The notes under the pieces: generated by a model
The model's database searches: none
What the model was told of the DNA's origin: nothing
What the model saw: the letters and a program-made list of their open reading frames with translations, nothing else
Part shown: piece by piece, positions 9,441 through 17,342 of the stretch
Layout of the letters: every line of letters begins with the position of its first letter
Numbering within the stretch: position 1 is the stretch's first letter
Position numbers and translations under genes: made by a program
Source of the DNA: an uncultured Paracoccaceae bacterium
Lineage (GTDB): Bacteria > Pseudomonadota > Alphaproteobacteria > Rhodobacterales > Rhodobacteraceae
DNA length: 45,356 nt
Assembly: GCA_937924905.1 (NCBI GenBank)
Contig: CALDUK010000047.1
Coordinates: 1-45,356, forward strand
Direction: 5' to 3'

Positions 9441-10332
9441 GAGTTTTCTCTTTCACCACATATTCCCGCCGCAACGTGTACAGGCCGGTTGCCACAATCA
9501 AAGCCGTTCCTAACCATGTCCAGTTATCGGGAAGTTGATCAAAGATCACCCAACCGTAAAAAGTCCCCCAAATGATCAGAGTGTATTGCATCGGCGCAAC
9601 GACAACGGCCATGGCAAGTTCAAGTGCCTTGATGACACAGACCTCGGCAATGGCGGCAACAACGGCCATGGCGGACAGGACCAACATCTGGTCAGGCGTC
9701 GGGGTTTTCCAGACAAACAACATTGGCAGGGTCAGCACGCCGACTGATACAAGGGCGGTATACACCACCGTGGTACTGGTGCGGTCACTGTCTGACAGGG
9801 CGCGGCTGATGACCTGGCGTATGGCAAAGAAGAACGCGGCCAGCACGATCAGAAACGCTGCCGGGTGAACGACACCCAAACCCGGCCGGATGACGATCAA
9901 CGCGCCGACAAACCCGAATGTCACCGCCACCCAACGCCGGAAACCCACAGGTTCGCGCAGCAAAAGCGCCCCAAGGACCGTCACGATGAAAGGTGCCACA
10001 AAACTTACGGCAACCGCGTCGGCCAAAGGCACATAGGTGACGCCAAAGATGAAAAGCGACGCAGAACACGCCGCAACGGCCCCGCGCAGCAATTGCAATC
10101 TGGGGTGCGTTGTCCGCAACACCCGGCCCGAGGTCCAGCCGATCAGGATAAACGCGCCCAGAACCAACCCAAGCTGCCGCACCCAGACAATCTGAAACGC
10201 GTGCAAATCGCCGGTCAGAAATTTGGCCATCGTATCAACAGCTGAAAACAGAAACATGCCCAGCCCCATCAACAAAAGCCCCTTGCCATTTTCACTGCGG
10301 CGCGTGGGCACGGGGATCGCATCGGTGGTCAT
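9430..10332 (-). CDS. DMT-superfamily (EamA) transporter
   Basis: A 300-residue inner-membrane protein with about ten hydrophobic helices in two EamA repeats (FSAVDTMAKFLTGD, AVSFVAPFIVTVLGALLL, FRRWVAVTFGFVGALIVIRPG, with the second repeat ending in a WGTFYGWVIFDQLP region). The pattern matches the RhaT/S-adenosylmethionine-uptake-like branch of the superfamily, but no substrate can be named. It is the first gene of a two-gene minus-strand unit with the NUDIX hydrolase. The gene start has no strong ribosome-binding site visible. Confidence 0.85.
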   Translation of the reverse strand: MTTDAIPVPTRRSENGKGLLLMGLGMFLFSAVDTMAKFLTGDLHAFQIVWVRQLGLVLGAFILIGWTSGRVLRTTHPRLQLLRGAVAACSASLFIFGVTYVPLADAVAVSFVAPFIVTVLGALLLREPVGFRRWVAVTFGFVGALIVIRPGLGVVHPAAFLIVLAAFFFAIRQVISRALSDSDRTSTTVVYTALVSVGVLTLPMLFVWKTPTPDQMLVLSAMAVVAAIAEVCVIKALELAMAVVVAPMQYTLIIWGTFYGWVIFDQLPDNWTWLGTALIVATGLYTLRREYVVKEKTHGN

Positions 10333-10440
10333 GTCCGCATAGGGCGCGTGGTTTGGGGACTTGGCAAGCGAAGATTGTTGACTTCGGGCGATGCATCCCC
10401 TAGTTGCCCCTCAATTCCGGAGGCCTGTTGCTTCCGGTCC

Positions 10441-10490
10441 CGGGATCGCCCGGGATCGCCCCCCATCAGCGCGTTGCGCCCATGGGGGCG
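10441..10490 (+). other. Leader hairpin and tandem 10-mer upstream of ffh
   Basis: CGGGATCGCC occurs twice in tandem (10441-10460). From 10457 a GC-rich hairpin follows, with CGCCCCCCAT pairing ATGGGGGCG (to 10490) and an inner GCGC/GCGC stem. Only a weak T-rich stretch follows. It lies about 60 bases before the ffh start in the 219-base gap (10333-10551) and may be a 5'-UTR structure or a weak terminator. No 4.5S RNA or tRNA was recognised in the gap. Confidence 0.4.
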
Positions 10491-10551
10491 TTTGGCGTTT
10501 GGTCGGCGAGCCCTTAATTCGTCAGGTGACACTGGTTGAAGGAGCTTGAGA

Positions 10552-12048
10552 ATGTTCGAAAACCTCTCTGAACGCCTTTCCGGCGTTTTTGATCGCCTGA
10601 CCAAGCAAGGTGCGTTGTCGGAAGACGACGTCAAGACAGCATTGCGCGAGGTGCGCGTCGCGCTTCTGGAAGCCGACGTGTCGCTGCCGGTTGCACGCGA
10701 CTTCGTCAAGGCAGTGCAGGACAAAGCCACGGGTCAGGCTGTCACCAAATCTGTCACACCGGGCCAACAGGTGATCAAGATCGTCCATGACGAATTGGTC
10801 CATGTTCTGAAAGGCGACGCAGACCCGGGTGTTCTGAAGATCGACAATCCCCCTGCCCCCATTCTGATGGTGGGGCTGCAAGGTTCGGGCAAGACGACGA
10901 CAACCGCGAAGCTTGCCAAGCGTCTGTCCGAAAAAGACGGCAAGCGGGTGCTGATGGCCTCGCTTGACACCAACCGTCCGGCCGCGATGGAACAGCTTGC
11001 CATTCTTGGCACGCAAATCGGTGTCGATACGCTACCGATCTTGGCGGGCGAAGACCCGGTCGCAATTGCCAAACGTGCCAAACAACAAGCAACCTTGGGC
11101 GGCTATGATGTTTACATGCTGGACACCGCCGGCCGGCTGCACATTGATCAGGAACTGATCGCGCAGGCCGCAGCGGTGCGTGATGTGGCGAACCCGCGCG
11201 AGACGCTTTTGGTGGTGGATGGCTTGACCGGTCAGGACGCCGTCAACGTGGCCGAAGAATTTGACGACAAGATCGGCGTCACCGGTGTTGTTCTGACGCG
11301 CATGGACGGCGATGGTCGCGGCGGTGCCGCCCTGTCGATGCGCGCGGTCACCGGCAAGCCGATCCGCTTTGTTGGCCTTGGCGAAAAGATGGACGCCATC
11401 GAGACCTTTGAACCGGATCGCATCGCGGGCCGCATTCTGGGCATGGGTGATATCGTTTCTCTGGTCGAAAAGGCACAGGAAACGCTGGAGATCGAGCAGC
11501 AAGAGCGCATGATGAAGCGCTTTCAGAAAGGTCAGTTCAACATGAACGACCTGCGGTCTCAGATCGAACAGATGCAAAAGATGGGCGGTATGGAAGGCAT
11601 CATGGGCATGATGCCGGGCATGGGCAAAATGAAAGCCGCGATGGCCGATGGCGGGTTTGACGATAAAATTCTGCGCCAGCAGATCGCGCTGATCAACTCG
11701 ATGACCAAGAAAGAACGCGCCAATCCGGGCCTTTTGCAAGCCAGCCGCAAAAAACGCATCGCTTTGGGCGCAGGTATGGAGGTCAGCGAGTTGAACAAGC
11801 TGATCAAGATGCACCGGCAGATGTCCGACATGATGAAAAAAGTCGGGAAGATGGGCAAAAAAGGCATGATGAAGCAGCTGGGCGGTATGTTCGGCGGCAA
11901 AGGCGGACTGCCCGCAGGCGGCATGCCCAGCCAAGCCGAAATAGAAGCCGCGCAGAAACAGATGGGCGCGATGCCCGGTGGTCTGCCCGGTTTGGGCGGC
12001 GGCGCGGCACTTCCGCCCGGTCTTAGCGGGTTCGGAAAGAAAAAGTGA
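10552..12048 (+). CDS. ffh: Signal recognition particle protein Ffh
   Basis: SRP54 GTPase that with 4.5S RNA delivers ribosomes making membrane proteins to FtsY. Domains: N (residues 1-90), the G domain with P-loop GLQGSGKTTTTAKLAKRL near 108-125, DTNRPAAMEQL, DTAGRLHID and TRMDGDGRGGAALS, and a methionine-rich M domain from about 325 (MGGMEGIMGMMPGMGKMKAAM as two clusters: MGGMEGIMGMM and PGMGKMKAAM). The tail is longer than in E. coli (498 residues), Gly/Met/Pro-rich. The start ATG at 10552 has AAGGAG at 10539-10544. It heads the ffh-GNAT-chorismate mutase-rpsP-rimM cluster. Confidence 0.98.
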   Translation: MFENLSERLSGVFDRLTKQGALSEDDVKTALREVRVALLEADVSLPVARDFVKAVQDKATGQAVTKSVTPGQQVIKIVHDELVHVLKGDADPGVLKIDNPPAPILMVGLQGSGKTTTTAKLAKRLSEKDGKRVLMASLDTNRPAAMEQLAILGTQIGVDTLPILAGEDPVAIAKRAKQQATLGGYDVYMLDTAGRLHIDQELIAQAAAVRDVANPRETLLVVDGLTGQDAVNVAEEFDDKIGVTGVVLTRMDGDGRGGAALSMRAVTGKPIRFVGLGEKMDAIETFEPDRIAGRILGMGDIVSLVEKAQETLEIEQQERMMKRFQKGQFNMNDLRSQIEQMQKMGGMEGIMGMMPGMGKMKAAMADGGFDDKILRQQIALINSMTKKERANPGLLQASRKKRIALGAGMEVSELNKLIKMHRQMSDMMKKVGKMGKKGMMKQLGGMFGGKGGLPAGGMPSQAEIEAAQKQMGAMPGGLPGLGGGAALPPGLSGFGKKK

Positions 12049-12145
12049 CACACCAGACCGCCCCTTCTTCGGTTTTCAAACACTGGCCGCTTGGCGGGCA
12101 GGTGCCCTTTGGTGCGACCCAGCCTCATGACACCAGGACGGCCGC

Positions 12146-12673
12146 ATGACCGTCAATTTCCAGATCCCCGAGATTGAAACCGATCGTCTGCGTCTGCGCT
12201 TGCCGCGCGCCGATGATCTGGACGCACATGTGGCATTTCGCACCTCGGACCGGTCAAAAGGTGTTGGCGGGCCCTTTGACAAAGCGTCCGGCTTTATTCA
12301 TCTGGCGGCAACCGTTGGGCAATGGCAGATGCGCGGCTACGGCCGTTGGATGGTGGCAGACAAACACACCGACGCACCGCTTGGCGTGGTCGGCATATAT
12401 CATCCCGCCGATTGGCCCGAACCTGAAATTGGCTGGTCGATCTATGCGGATGCCGAAGGTAAGGGCATCGCGCATGAAGCTGCGCTTGCGACGCGTCAGT
12501 TCGCTTATGACACGCTGGGCTGGACCCGTATTGTCAGCCTGATTTTGGAAGACAACGAACGCTCGATCCGGTTGGCCGAACGCATGGGGTGCCGCAAAGA
12601 CGGCGCGTTCACGCATTCGGTTCTGGGCAAGCTGGACATCTGGGTTCATCCCGCACCGGAGGGGTTGCAATGA
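12146..12673 (+). CDS. GNAT-family N-acetyltransferase (RimJ-like)
   Basis: A 175-residue acetyl-CoA-dependent acetyltransferase. The N-terminal IETDRLRLRLPRADDLDAH pattern and the C-terminal part (EIGWSIYADAEGKGIAHEAA, then LILEDNERSIRLAERMGCR) match the RimJ/RimL-like GNAT fold, where the middle segment forms the acetyl-CoA pyrophosphate loop. The target (protein N terminus, small molecule) is unknown. Its stop overlaps the chorismate mutase start (ATGA at 12670), so the two are coupled. A 97-base gap separates it from ffh. Confidence 0.9.
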   Translation: MTVNFQIPEIETDRLRLRLPRADDLDAHVAFRTSDRSKGVGGPFDKASGFIHLAATVGQWQMRGYGRWMVADKHTDAPLGVVGIYHPADWPEPEIGWSIYADAEGKGIAHEAALATRQFAYDTLGWTRIVSLILEDNERSIRLAERMGCRKDGAFTHSVLGKLDIWVHPAPEGLQ

Positions 12674-12969
12674 CAGACGCTGTCACCCGCGCCGCTGAAA
12701 TTCTGGCCACGCACCGCGCCAGCATCGACCGTTTGGACGCTGTGCTGATCTATACGCTGGCCGAACGCTTTGCGCACACTCAAGCGGTTGGCAAACTGAA
12801 GGCGGAACACAAGCTTCCCCCGTCAGACAAATCGCGCGAAGCCGATCAGATTTCCCGGCTGGAACAGCTGGCCCAAGACGCCGATCTCGACCCCGAGTTC
12901 GCGAAGAAATTCCTGAATTTCGTTATTCAGGAAGTCATCCAACATCATAAACAACATCAAGAAAACTAA
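12670..12969 (+). CDS. Chorismate mutase, AroQ type
   Basis: A 99-residue all-helical monofunctional chorismate mutase that rearranges chorismate to prephenate on the path to phenylalanine and tyrosine. Family residues are recognisable: HRASIDRLDAVLIYTLAERF in helix 1 (the Arg/Asp pattern RxxIDxLD), VGKLKAEHKLPPSDKSRE and a C-terminal FLNFVIQEVIQHHKQ helix. The start overlaps the upstream GNAT stop, and rpsP follows after 12 bases. Its placement between acetyltransferase and ribosomal genes has no obvious metabolic logic but is likely co-transcribed. Confidence 0.9.
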   Translation: MTDAVTRAAEILATHRASIDRLDAVLIYTLAERFAHTQAVGKLKAEHKLPPSDKSREADQISRLEQLAQDADLDPEFAKKFLNFVIQEVIQHHKQHQEN

Positions 12970-12981
12970 AGGAAAACAACC

Positions 12982-13425
12982 ATGGCTATGAAAATTCGCC
13001 TTGCGCGCGGTGGTTCGAAAAAGCGCCCGTTTTATCGCATCGTTGCCGCTGACAGCCGCATGCCACGCGACGGTCGCTTTATTGAAAAGCTGGGCACCTA
13101 TAACCCGCTTTTGCCGAAAGACAGCGAAGACCGCGTTCAGATGAACATGGAACGCGTGAAATACTGGCTGGACCAGGGCGCGCAGCCGACCGACCGGATT
13201 TCCCGCTTCCTTGAAGCCGCAGGCGTGGCCGAAAAGAAAGAGCGCAACAACCCGAAGAAAGCCGAGCCGGGCAAGAAAGCGCAGGAACGCGCTGAAGAAA
13301 AGGCAAACAAGGCCGCCGAAGCAGAAGCAGCCCCTGCCGAAGAAGAAGCGCCAGCGGAAGAACCTGTTGCAGAAGAAGCTGCAGCCGAAGAAACGCCCGC
13401 CGCAGAAGAGGAAAAAGCGGAGTAA
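12982..13425 (+). CDS. rpsP: 30S ribosomal protein S16
   Basis: Small-subunit protein needed for 30S assembly. The core S16 fold occupies about residues 1-82 ([54 protein letters not shown]). It is followed by a roughly 60-residue tail that begins lysine-rich ([19 protein letters not shown]) and ends as a low-complexity Ala/Glu/Pro stretch. At 147 residues it is nearly twice the E. coli length; such tails are known in alphaproteobacteria. The GGAAAA before the ATG serves as ribosome-binding site. Confidence 0.97.
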   Translation: MAMKIRLARGGSKKRPFYRIVAADSRMPRDGRFIEKLGTYNPLLPKDSEDRVQMNMERVKYWLDQGAQPTDRISRFLEAAGVAEKKERNNPKKAEPGKKAQERAEEKANKAAEAEAAPAEEEAPAEEPVAEEAAAEETPAAEEEKAE

Positions 13426-13440
13426 TCCGTCTTTCCGACA

Positions 13441-13602
13441 ATGCTTCCCGGCCTTGGTCTTTTCCGGCGTTTTACGACGCTTGCCCTTGTGGCCGCCGCT
13501 TTTTGGGGCGGCCTTCACATGGCGAGACTGGGGTCGGAAGACCGATGTGAACGCGCGGGCGGCACCGTCCGCGCCGATGGGCTTTGCCGGGGATTGCCAT
13601 GA
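13441..13602 (+). CDS. 53-residue small membrane protein between rpsP and rimM
   Basis: A small ORF too short for standard calling. It begins 15 bases after rpsP, and its stop overlaps the rimM start as ATGA at 13599-13602. Residues 1-10 are short and basic (FRRF), 11-27 form one hydrophobic helix ([13 protein letters not shown]), and a periplasmic-looking tail carries a cysteine pair in DRCERAGG (C36) and DGLCRG (C49). A cysteine-flanked CxxAGGxxxxxGLC tail on a one-helix protein recalls small hypothetical proteins I have seen in Rhodobacterales. No good Shine-Dalgarno sequence is visible, so coupling to rpsP translation is likely. Function unknown. Confidence 0.72.
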   Translation: MLPGLGLFRRFTTLALVAAAFWGGLHMARLGSEDRCERAGGTVRADGLCRGLP

Positions 13603-14105
13603 CAGACCGCGTCTGCGTCGGTGCCATAGCAGGGTCATTCGGGGTGAAAGGCGAAGTGCGCCTGAAAAGCTTTTGCGCCATCCCCGAAGATATCGCGACC
13701 TATGGCGCACTGGCCTCGGAAGACGGCAAGACGACCTGGGATGTCAAGATTACCCGATCCGTCAAGAACGGGTTTGCCGCCCGCCTGACAGGTGTCTCAA
13801 ACAAAGAAGCCGCGGACGGCTTGCGCGGCACGCGGCTTTATGTGGCGCGCGCGAAGCTGCCCGATTTGGATGAAGATGAATTTTACCATGCCGATCTGAT
13901 TGGCATGACCGTTTTTGATACAGGCGGCACCGAACTTGGGCGTGTTAAGGCGGTCTTGAATCATGGCGCCAGCGATTTGCTGGAAATCGCAGTAAAGGGC
14001 GCGCGGCAGCCGACGCTTTTGCCATTTACACAAGCCACAGTGCCGACGGTTGACCTAAAGTCAGGCCGGATCGTTGCCGATCCACCAGATGGGCTTTTTG
14101 ACTGA
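13599..14105 (+). CDS. rimM: Ribosome maturation factor RimM
   Basis: Factor that binds S19 and matures the 30S head domain. The 168-residue protein has the N-terminal barrel ([21 protein letters not shown], here [16 protein letters not shown] then RLKSF) and the C-terminal PRC-barrel-like half ([32 protein letters not shown]). The start ATG overlaps the stop of the 53-residue ORF. The usual partner trmD does not follow: it lies at 26113-26919 on the other strand, and the next gene here is an unrelated transporter after 135 bases. Confidence 0.96.
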   Translation: MTDRVCVGAIAGSFGVKGEVRLKSFCAIPEDIATYGALASEDGKTTWDVKITRSVKNGFAARLTGVSNKEAADGLRGTRLYVARAKLPDLDEDEFYHADLIGMTVFDTGGTELGRVKAVLNHGASDLLEIAVKGARQPTLLPFTQATVPTVDLKSGRIVADPPDGLFD

Positions 14106-14240
14106 AACAGCCTGTGTCGCGCATTTTCTGCACAGGTCCCACCGGCGAAATCGGCGCTAAAACACCAGCATCTTCTTCCCTTTTGTTTTTCTCCGCACTA
14201 GCGTGACGGGCAGAAAAACAAGAATTCTGGGAGTGAAAAC

Positions 14241-15437
14241 ATGAAAAAACTGCTTCTCGCCTCTGCGGCGACGGCTTTGTGCGCAAATACGACATTTGCG
14301 GGCGGACATGGCGAAATCAAAATCGGCGTATTCCTTGGCTTTACCGGGCCAATCGAATCGCTGGTGGCGGAAATGGGCCCGGCGGCCGAACTGGCCATTG
14401 CCGAAGTGAACGACAGCGGCGCGCTACTGGGTGGGTCCAAGGTGACCGCAGTGCGCGGCGATACGACCTGCGTTGATGCAGCGGCCGCCACCGCGGCAGC
14501 GGAACGTCTGATCACATCGGACGGCGTCAAAGGCCTGGTGGGCGGCGATTGTTCGGGCGTCACAGGTGCTGCGCTGACCAATGTTGCCGTGCCAAACGGC
14601 ATGGTCATGGTGTCACCATCGGCAACTTCGCCCGGTCTCAGCCACCAGAACAACGAAGACGAAGGCCTGTTTTTCCGCACCGCACCGTCAGACGCGCGTC
14701 AGGGCGTCGTGATGACCGAAGTTCTGATGGAACTGGGCATCAAAGAAGTCGCCGTGACCTATACGAACAATGACTATGGCAAAGGTCTGGCCGACAGCTT
14801 CCAGGCTGCATTCGAAGCCGCCGGTGGCAGCATCACCATCAACGCCGCCCATGAAGACGGCAAGGCGGATTATTCGGCAGAAGTCGGCGCTCTGGCCTCG
14901 GCTGGTGGCGACCGTTTGGTGGTTGCGGGCTATGTCGACCAAGGCGGTTCGGGCATCGTGCGGTCAGCACTTGATGCCGGTGCCTTTGACACGTTCCACT
15001 TCCCCGATGGCATGATCGGCACGCAGCTTGTCGATAACTTTGGGTCGGAAATCGACGGCTCGTCGGGTCAGCACCCTGCCCCGTCAGAAGAACTGGCCGC
15101 CAAATTCACCGAAGTTGCCGGTGGCAATTTCGATGCGACATCGCCTTTTGCACCTGAAAGCTATGACGCAGCGGCGCTGATCATGCTGGCCATGCAGGCC
15201 GCAGGGTCGGCCGAACCCGGTGACTACAAATCCAAGATCATGGATGTTGCCAATGCACCGGGCGAAAAGATCGGCGCGGGGGAACTGGCCAAAGGTTTGG
15301 AAATCCTCGCGAATGGCGGCGAAATCGACTATGTCGGCGCGTCTGATGTCGAACTGATCGGCCCGGGCGAAGCGGCAGGCAACTATCGCGTCGTCGGGTA
15401 CGAAGGTGGCGCTGAAGTCACCGCTGGCCGCAAGTAA
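14241..15437 (+). CDS. ABC transporter periplasmic binding protein, HAAT (LivK-like) family
   Basis: A 398-residue receptor of a HAAT-family importer. A signal peptide (MKKLLLASAATALCANTTFA) is followed by a Peripla_BP_6-type fold: IKIGVFLGFTGPIESLVAEM, GGDCSGVTGAALTNVAV, VTYTNNDYGKGLADSF and FAPESYDAAALIMLAMQAAG. The family includes receptors for branched-chain amino acids, amides and urea, so annotation as branched-chain amino acid binding would be by default only. Downstream genes (ATPases, permeases, then pseudouridine enzymes) suggest another ligand. It heads a nine-gene plus-strand operon. The promoter should lie in 14106-14240. Confidence 0.93.
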   Translation: MKKLLLASAATALCANTTFAGGHGEIKIGVFLGFTGPIESLVAEMGPAAELAIAEVNDSGALLGGSKVTAVRGDTTCVDAAAATAAAERLITSDGVKGLVGGDCSGVTGAALTNVAVPNGMVMVSPSATSPGLSHQNNEDEGLFFRTAPSDARQGVVMTEVLMELGIKEVAVTYTNNDYGKGLADSFQAAFEAAGGSITINAAHEDGKADYSAEVGALASAGGDRLVVAGYVDQGGSGIVRSALDAGAFDTFHFPDGMIGTQLVDNFGSEIDGSSGQHPAPSEELAAKFTEVAGGNFDATSPFAPESYDAAALIMLAMQAAGSAEPGDYKSKIMDVANAPGEKIGAGELAKGLEILANGGEIDYVGASDVELIGPGEAAGNYRVVGYEGGAEVTAGRK

Positions 15438-15451
15438 GATCAAAGCATTGC

Positions 15452-15485
15452 AATCGGCCCGGAGCGCGTGCGCTTCGGGCCGATT
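15452..15485 (+). other. Strong intercistronic hairpin after the binding-protein gene
   Basis: AATCGGCCCG (15452-15461) pairs with CGGGCCGATT (15476-15485) across a G-U step and an inner AGCG/CGCT stem. No U-run follows. Such hairpins behind binding-protein genes commonly stabilise the 5' message and reduce downstream expression, so the receptor is made in excess over the membrane parts. Confidence 0.75.
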
Positions 15486-15503
15486 TGCACTTGGGAACAT
15501 GAC

Positions 15504-16286
15504 ATGATCCGGGTCGAGAACCTTCACAAACATTTCGGGGGCTTTCACGCCGTAGACGGCGCGTCGCTTGAGGTGGCCGAAGGCACGATCACAGGTCTGA
15601 TCGGTCCGAACGGGGCCGGCAAAACAACACTTTTCAATGTTATCGCTGGCAATCTGCCCGCCACATCGGGCCGCGTTTTCATGGAAGGCGGGGAAATCAC
15701 CGGGCTCAGCCCGCACGAGCTGTTTCACAAAGGTCTGTTGCGGACATTTCAGATCGCGCATGAGTTTTCTTCGATGTCCTGCCGCGAGAACCTTATGATG
15801 GTGCCATCCGGCCAGTCTGGCGAAACATTGTGGAACACGTGGTTCGGGCGCAAACGCATCGCCGACGAAGAACGTGCTCTGCGCGCCAAGGCTGATGAAG
15901 TTCTGGAATTTCTGACCATCGAACATTTGGCAGACCACAAGGCGGGTCAGGTGTCGGGCGGGCAGAAAAAGCTGCTGGAACTGGGTCGCACCATGATGGT
16001 CGACGCCAAGATCGTCTTTCTGGACGAGGTCGGCGCAGGGGTGAACCGCACGCTTCTGAACACGATCGGCGACGCGATCAAACGGCTGAACACCGAGCGC
16101 GGCTATACGTTCTGCATGATCGAGCATGATATGGATTTCATCGGCCGCCTTTGCGATCCGGTCATCGTGATGGCCGAAGGCAAGGTTCTGGCCGAAGGGG
16201 CGGCGGATCAAATCATGCAGAACGAAGCGGTGATCGAAGCCTATCTGGGTCGCGGCCTGAAGAACAAGGTCAAGGCAGACGCATGA
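15504..16286 (+). CDS. ABC transporter ATP-binding protein, LivG-like
   Basis: A 260-residue cytosolic ATPase of the HAAT importer. Walker A GPNGAGKTT is at about 34-42, the LivG-type insertion RTFQIAHEFSSMSCRENLM follows the Q-loop region, the signature VSGGQKKLLELGR lies near 150, and Walker B IVFLDEVGAGV near 175. In place of the common DEPxAG it has DEVGAG, a frequent LivG variant. The start at 15504 has GGGAAC upstream. Its stop overlaps the start of the second ATPase (ATGA at 16283). Confidence 0.94.
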   Translation: MIRVENLHKHFGGFHAVDGASLEVAEGTITGLIGPNGAGKTTLFNVIAGNLPATSGRVFMEGGEITGLSPHELFHKGLLRTFQIAHEFSSMSCRENLMMVPSGQSGETLWNTWFGRKRIADEERALRAKADEVLEFLTIEHLADHKAGQVSGGQKKLLELGRTMMVDAKIVFLDEVGAGVNRTLLNTIGDAIKRLNTERGYTFCMIEHDMDFIGRLCDPVIVMAEGKVLAEGAADQIMQNEAVIEAYLGRGLKNKVKADA

Positions 16287-16999
16287 GCAGCCCTTACCTC
16301 ATCGGTGACGCAATGACCGGCGGTTATGGCCGGGGCGGCCCGGATATCCTGCACAATTGCACCATTGCCGTGAACGAAGGCGAGATTGCCGTGATCGTCG
16401 GGCCAAATGGCGCGGGCAAATCGACCGCCATGAAAGCCGTCTTCGGGATGCTGAACCTGCGCAAAGGCGCGGTCAGGATCGGGGGCGAAGATATTACCCA
16501 TCTTTCGCCGCAGGACCGGGTTGCCAAAGGCATGGCCTTTGTCCCGCAAACCTCGAATATTTTCACGACGATGACCGTGGAAGAAAACCTTGAAATGGGC
16601 GCGTTCCTGCGCCGCGATGATATCAGCGGCACAATGGAACAGATCTATACGCTGTTCCCGATCCTGAAAGACAAACGCCGTCAGGCGGCGGGCGAATTGT
16701 CGGGCGGACAACGCCAGCAAGTCGCGGTGGGTCGCGCCCTGATGACACAACCGAAGGTCTTGATGCTGGACGAACCGACGGCAGGGGTCAGCCCCATCGT
16801 GATGGACGAACTGTTTGACCGCATTATCGAGGTCGCGCGCACCGGCATTTCCATTCTGATGGTCGAACAAAACGCCCGACAGGCACTGGAAATCGCAGAT
16901 CGCGGCTATGTGCTTGTGCAAGGCAGCAATGCCTATACCGACAGTGGCGCGGCGCTTTTGGCGGACCCGGATGTGCGCCGCTCATTCCTAGGAGGCTGA
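16283..16999 (+). CDS. ABC transporter ATP-binding protein, LivF-like
   Basis: The second ATPase (238 residues) of the importer. Walker A GPNGAGKST is at about 40-48, the LivF-type segment FVPQTSNIFTTMTVEENLEM follows, then the signature LSGGQRQQVAVGRALM and Walker B VLMLDEPTAGVSP, with the H-loop replaced by VEQN as usual for LivF. It is coupled by overlap to LivG and is followed after 4 bases by the small secreted protein. Confidence 0.94.
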   Translation: MSSPYLIGDAMTGGYGRGGPDILHNCTIAVNEGEIAVIVGPNGAGKSTAMKAVFGMLNLRKGAVRIGGEDITHLSPQDRVAKGMAFVPQTSNIFTTMTVEENLEMGAFLRRDDISGTMEQIYTLFPILKDKRRQAAGELSGGQRQQVAVGRALMTQPKVLMLDEPTAGVSPIVMDELFDRIIEVARTGISILMVEQNARQALEIADRGYVLVQGSNAYTDSGAALLADPDVRRSFLGG

Positions 17000-17003
17000 C
17001 TTT

Positions 17004-17342
17004 ATGAAACCCGTCCTTGCCGTTCTGGCCATTCTTTTCCCCCAGCTTGCTATCGCAGCAGAATGCCGCTTTGTCAGCGAATGCTACGAAGCCGATGGAT
17101 GCTATGAGACCGAATACGACCTAACGCTGAACCTCACGTCAGACACGGCCCGCGTAGAAACGATTGCGGGCACGTTTGACGCGGCCGCCGCCGCAGGCGA
17201 CGGTATTGTTACCATCACCGGCCAGGGACTTGGCATGATGCATATGTTGACGCTCGCCGATGGCGGCGACGCGCGCTATGCCGTCCAGATGGGGGATGCC
17301 TCTGGCGTCACCATGATCACCTATCACGGAACCTGCCAATAA
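17004..17342 (+). CDS. Small secreted four-cysteine protein inside the ABC operon
   Basis: A 112-residue protein with a signal peptide (KPVLAVLAILFPQLAIAAEC, cleavage near residue 19) and four cysteines (21, 27, 33, 111) in a C-x5-C-x5-C...C pattern, suggesting two disulfides in the periplasm. The rest is beta-rich (YDLTLNLTSD, GIVTITGQG, YAVQMGDASGVTMIT). No known domain is recognised. It starts 4 bases after the LivF gene with an AGGAGG site before the ATG, and its stop overlaps the LivH start, so it is a bona fide operon member. It may assist the transporter, but that is inference. Confidence 0.8.
   Translation: MKPVLAVLAILFPQLAIAAECRFVSECYEADGCYETEYDLTLNLTSDTARVETIAGTFDAAAAAGDGIVTITGQGLGMMHMLTLADGGDARYAVQMGDASGVTMITYHGTCQ

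Noticed and set aside
10333..10551. A 4.5S (SRP) RNA or tRNA upstream of ffh
   Set aside because: The conserved SRP RNA core and tRNA T-loop sequences were not found on either strand; only a tandem 10-mer and a hairpin are there.
11032..12051. A 339-residue minus-strand frame across ffh
   Set aside because: Antisense to the M domain of Ffh; repetitive His/Phe/Leu composition mirrors the Met/Gly-rich sense sequence.
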